64,000 nucleotides of DNA, from positions 453,942 to 517,941 of the forward strand of contig MKWG01000043.1 in NCBI GenBank assembly GCA_001899685.1, given 5' to 3'. A program made the position numbers and the translations under genes. Within the stretch, counting starts at the first letter, position 1; every line of letters begins with the position of its first letter. The stretch is from Sphingobacteriales bacterium 44-15 (GTDB lineage Bacteria > Bacteroidota > Bacteroidia > Chitinophagales > Chitinophagaceae). Positions 61,945 through 64,000 of this stretch are shown here, in pieces. The notes below the pieces were generated by a model, which was not told the DNA's origin, made no database searches, and was given only the letters and a program-made list of their open reading frames with translations.

Positions 61945-63729
61945 ATGGGATTGATGCCAATCCATTCACAAAAGAAAAGCTGGATATCCTTTAAAAACCT
62001 GTCGCTTCAGAAAAGGCTGCCTTTATTTGTATGCCTGTTGCTGATAGGGGTAGTTTCGTGCTTCAGCATAATATCTTACCTGAGCATTAAAAATCTTGAA
62101 TTGCGCGCCGGCAGGCAACGGTTATTAAGCCTTACCCTTCAGGTGGCCAACATGTTTTCGGAGTCTATACACGAAGATTATAAAAATACCGCACAGATAG
62201 CCGCTGCCGCTCCCATATCGGACTTTATACATTATCGTGATGAAGCTGCCAAAAAGAAAGCTCTGGATTTACTACGGCAGATAGGCTCGGGAGGCACCTC
62301 AATGTTTGCAGAAATACTTGACACGGGGCATCATCCGCTGCTCAGCGCCGGCAACCCATTGTACCTGCCGACGCCCCGGTATCATCACAGTCGTGAAGAT
62401 AGTACTATAGCCGGGCGTGTTTATAGTTTTCATGATTCTGTTTTTTACAGTATTACTATACCGGTACTGGAATCGGGTATACGAACGGGGTATGTTCGCC
62501 GCTACCGGTTTGTTAAGATCACGTCTAAAATGATTGCCCAGTTCTCTAAGCTTGCGGGGCAGGGAGCAAAATTGTATGTTGGTAACAGGAACGACAGTTT
62601 CTATACGGATCTGTTCAAACCTGTGCACTACCGGTTGCCTGTAAACGAGAGCCTTGTTGGTAAGAGTTATAATTATACTGATGACGGGGGTACTGATTTG
62701 ATAGGCGCTTTCAGGTTTGTGCCTGATACACCATGGCTGGTTTCCCTGGAATTTCCTTATAATGTTGTTGTGCAGGGCTCTTCCCGGTTTCTTTTCTGGC
62801 TGGTACTGCTGGGCACTTTTTTGGTAGCAGTGGGGCTGGTAGTAGCCTGGATCATCAGTAAAAATCTTATCCGGCCGCTCAATCAGTTAACTAATGCGGT
62901 AGATACATTATCGTCGGGTGAGTTTGCAGAAGTGCCGGTCAGCCGCCGGGAGGATGAGGTAGGCAGGCTGGCCCGGTCCTTTAATGAAATGTCTTTGAAC
63001 CTGCGGGATGCAAGAAGTAAGATGGAGGAAAAGATCAGCGAAGCTGAGTATTTGAATATCCAATTGAGAAAGCTTACCGCGCATCTGCAGAATATACGGG
63101 AAGAAGAGCGCAAGCTGATAGCAAGGGAAATGCATGATGAACTGGGGCAATTGCTCACAGGCTTCAAAATGGATATCCAGCTTCTGAAAAATCAATTGCC
63201 CGCATATGACAGAGGACGGGTGGCAGAGCATATCCAGTCAATGACAGGTCTTATTGATGACGCCATCAGGTTTGTAAGGCGGCTGTCGTCACAGTTGAGA
63301 GAAGGCCCGCTGGAAGATCTTGGACTGATTGCAGCTATTCAATGGTATATTAAAGAGTTTACCAGGCGATATAATATTCCTGTAACATTTAACTGCTCAC
63401 ATGCTGAACTGAAATTGCTTCCTGCAGTGAAAACGGGATTGTTCAGGATCTGCCAGGAGTCGCTGACCAATATAGCAAGGCATTCACATGCCACACAGGT
63501 GCAGATTGATCTTGAAGTAAATAATGATGAACTGTCGCTGACAGTAACCGATAATGGGAAAGGCTTCACAACAGGCGCTCACGGTAATACCGATTCACTG
63601 GGACTGCTGGGAATGAATGAACGTGCGCTTATGATAGGAGCTACGCTTTCTCTCCGGTCTGCTGTCGGGAAAGGTACCACGATCAAAGTGGCTTTTCCCA
63701 TCGGCAAAGAACAGGAAGCGTCTTCATGA
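61945..63729 (+). CDS. sensor histidine kinase (NarL/LiaS-type, HisKA_3)
   Basis: The 594-residue membrane protein has an N-terminal helix (about 24-46), a periplasmic sensing region (about 47-275), a second helix (about 280-305), a HAMP domain (about 305-357) and the HisKA_3/HATPase_c core. The phosphorylated histidine is His397 in AREMHDELGQ, and the ATP-binding N-box is in QESLTNIARHSH (Asn509), followed by TVTDNGKGF. It should control a LuxR-type response regulator. No regulator gene is in the window; it may lie just beyond the right edge or elsewhere. Confidence 0.92.
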   Translation: MGLMPIHSQKKSWISFKNLSLQKRLPLFVCLLLIGVVSCFSIISYLSIKNLELRAGRQRLLSLTLQVANMFSESIHEDYKNTAQIAAAAPISDFIHYRDEAAKKKALDLLRQIGSGGTSMFAEILDTGHHPLLSAGNPLYLPTPRYHHSREDSTIAGRVYSFHDSVFYSITIPVLESGIRTGYVRRYRFVKITSKMIAQFSKLAGQGAKLYVGNRNDSFYTDLFKPVHYRLPVNESLVGKSYNYTDDGGTDLIGAFRFVPDTPWLVSLEFPYNVVVQGSSRFLFWLVLLGTFLVAVGLVVAWIISKNLIRPLNQLTNAVDTLSSGEFAEVPVSRREDEVGRLARSFNEMSLNLRDARSKMEEKISEAEYLNIQLRKLTAHLQNIREEERKLIAREMHDELGQLLTGFKMDIQLLKNQLPAYDRGRVAEHIQSMTGLIDDAIRFVRRLSSQLREGPLEDLGLIAAIQWYIKEFTRRYNIPVTFNCSHAELKLLPAVKTGLFRICQESLTNIARHSHATQVQIDLEVNNDELSLTVTDNGKGFTTGAHGNTDSLGLLGMNERALMIGATLSLRSAVGKGTTIKVAFPIGKEQEASS

Positions 63730-63732
63730 AAA

Positions 63733-63794
63733 GTGAGACGTCAAACGTGAAACACACAAGTGATAAGTGGTAAGTGATAAGAAGTAAGTATGCA
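63733..63794 (+). repeat. heptad tract after the sensor kinase
   Basis: Three bases after the kinase TGA stop, GTGAGAC, GTCAAAC and GTGAAAC are followed by a single 6-base unit (ACACAA) and then GTGATAA, GTGGTAA, GTGATAA, GAAGTAA and GTATGCA in exact phase. Confidence 0.85.
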
Positions 63795-63832
63795 AGCGAT
63801 GGGTGGGATATGAAAAGTGAAATGAACGCCAT

Positions 63833-63900
63833 ACATGCAGCATGCCTTGCGCCCATACTCCTTATCCCATATTCCTTACCCCCTTCACCCAGTATAATAG
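63833..63900 (-). repeat. opposite-strand heptad-like tract
   Basis: It holds CATGCCTTGC (63841-63850, shared with two other intergenic sites) and then CCTTATCCC, TTCCTTACC and CCTTCACCC, the opposite-strand form of the GGGATAA/GTGATAA units. With 63733-63794 it makes an inverted pair. Confidence 0.6.
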
Positions 63901-63960
63901 CTAACTTAAAAGTATTATTGCAATGAATGAGTATAAAAGAAGCAATTTTTTTCTCATATA

Positions 63961-63990
63961 TCTCTTTTCACATTTTACGTTTGACACCCT
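63961..63990 (-). repeat. partial heptad tract at the window edge
   Basis: TTTTCAC, ATTTTAC and GTTTGAC are opposite-strand units (GTCAAAC, GTAAAAT, GTGAAAA). The tract probably marks the 3' end of a leftward gene beyond the window. Confidence 0.5.
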
Positions 63991-64000
63991 ACTACTTTAT

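Noticed and set aside
61894-61995. 33-residue frame overlapping the sensor kinase start
   Set aside because: It is too short and lacks a ribosome-binding site; overlap with the kinase start could be chance. A leader peptide cannot be excluded.

Overview
The window looks like a piece of chromosome from a member of the Bacteroidota, most likely the Chitinophagaceae. The reasons are a type III glutamine synthetase, a DUF4954 protein, a ThuA/sugar-dehydrogenase/cytochrome c lipoprotein fusion, many secreted glycan-active enzymes and lipoproteins, very few Shine-Dalgarno sequences, and TATATTTG boxes that fit the Bacteroidota -7 consensus (TAnnTTTG). Genus and species cannot be fixed from the sequence. 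No rRNA, tRNA, CRISPR array, phage or insertion-sequence transposase was recognised. I count about 44 protein genes, mostly single genes or short operons.

Layout. 0-5 kb: sodium/sugar symporter, secreted hydrolase, small secreted proteins. 5-13 kb: housekeeping genes (MFS permease, PntB, an RsmF-type rRNA methyltransferase, a LysM protein, an oxidoreductase, MurB). 13-20 kb: AraC regulator with a coupled secreted protein, a large unknown membrane protein, and an AAA-ATPase/VWA pair. 20-29 kb: DtxR-type regulator, ApbE with an esterase, a GMC flavoprotein with its gluconate-dehydrogenase-type small subunit, and DUF4954. 29-39 kb: the ThuA fusion lipoprotein, a CrtA-like protein and an RND efflux operon (TolC, membrane-fusion protein, pump). 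39-46 kb: S15 peptidase and GH20 hexosaminidase, PrmC, GlnN. 46-50 kb: a small glycosyltransferase group. 50-59 kb: sialidase-like protein, MmcQ/YjbR, CobW-type GTPase, GH116 glycosidase, KatG. 59-64 kb: acyl-CoA dehydrogenase and a sensor kinase.

The most unusual feature is not a gene. At least thirteen intergenic tracts are built from degenerate 7-base units, in several flavours: GTGAAAC/GTGAGAC, GTGAATG/GTGAATA, GTGATAA/GTGGTAA/GGGATAA, and CAGGTTA/CAGGTTT. The units usually hold exact 7-base phase, including across a change of flavour or strand. Most tracts begin within a few bases of a stop codon with the GTGA-rich strand as the sense strand. Two genes end inside a tract, so its units encode their last residues. 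Between convergent genes the tracts face each other and can fold into long hairpins, and two tracts run up to start codons. Every GTGA unit contains TGA and 7 is not a multiple of 3, so a tract of three units closes all three frames. I know of no described family that matches; the heptameric repeats of some cyanobacteria are only an analogy.

Other points of interest are an OxyR-like site upstream of katG, a TetR-type palindrome upstream of the efflux operon with no tetR gene nearby, an isolated pntB, a ferredoxin-like four-cysteine motif in the GMC flavoprotein, and several REP-like palindromes.
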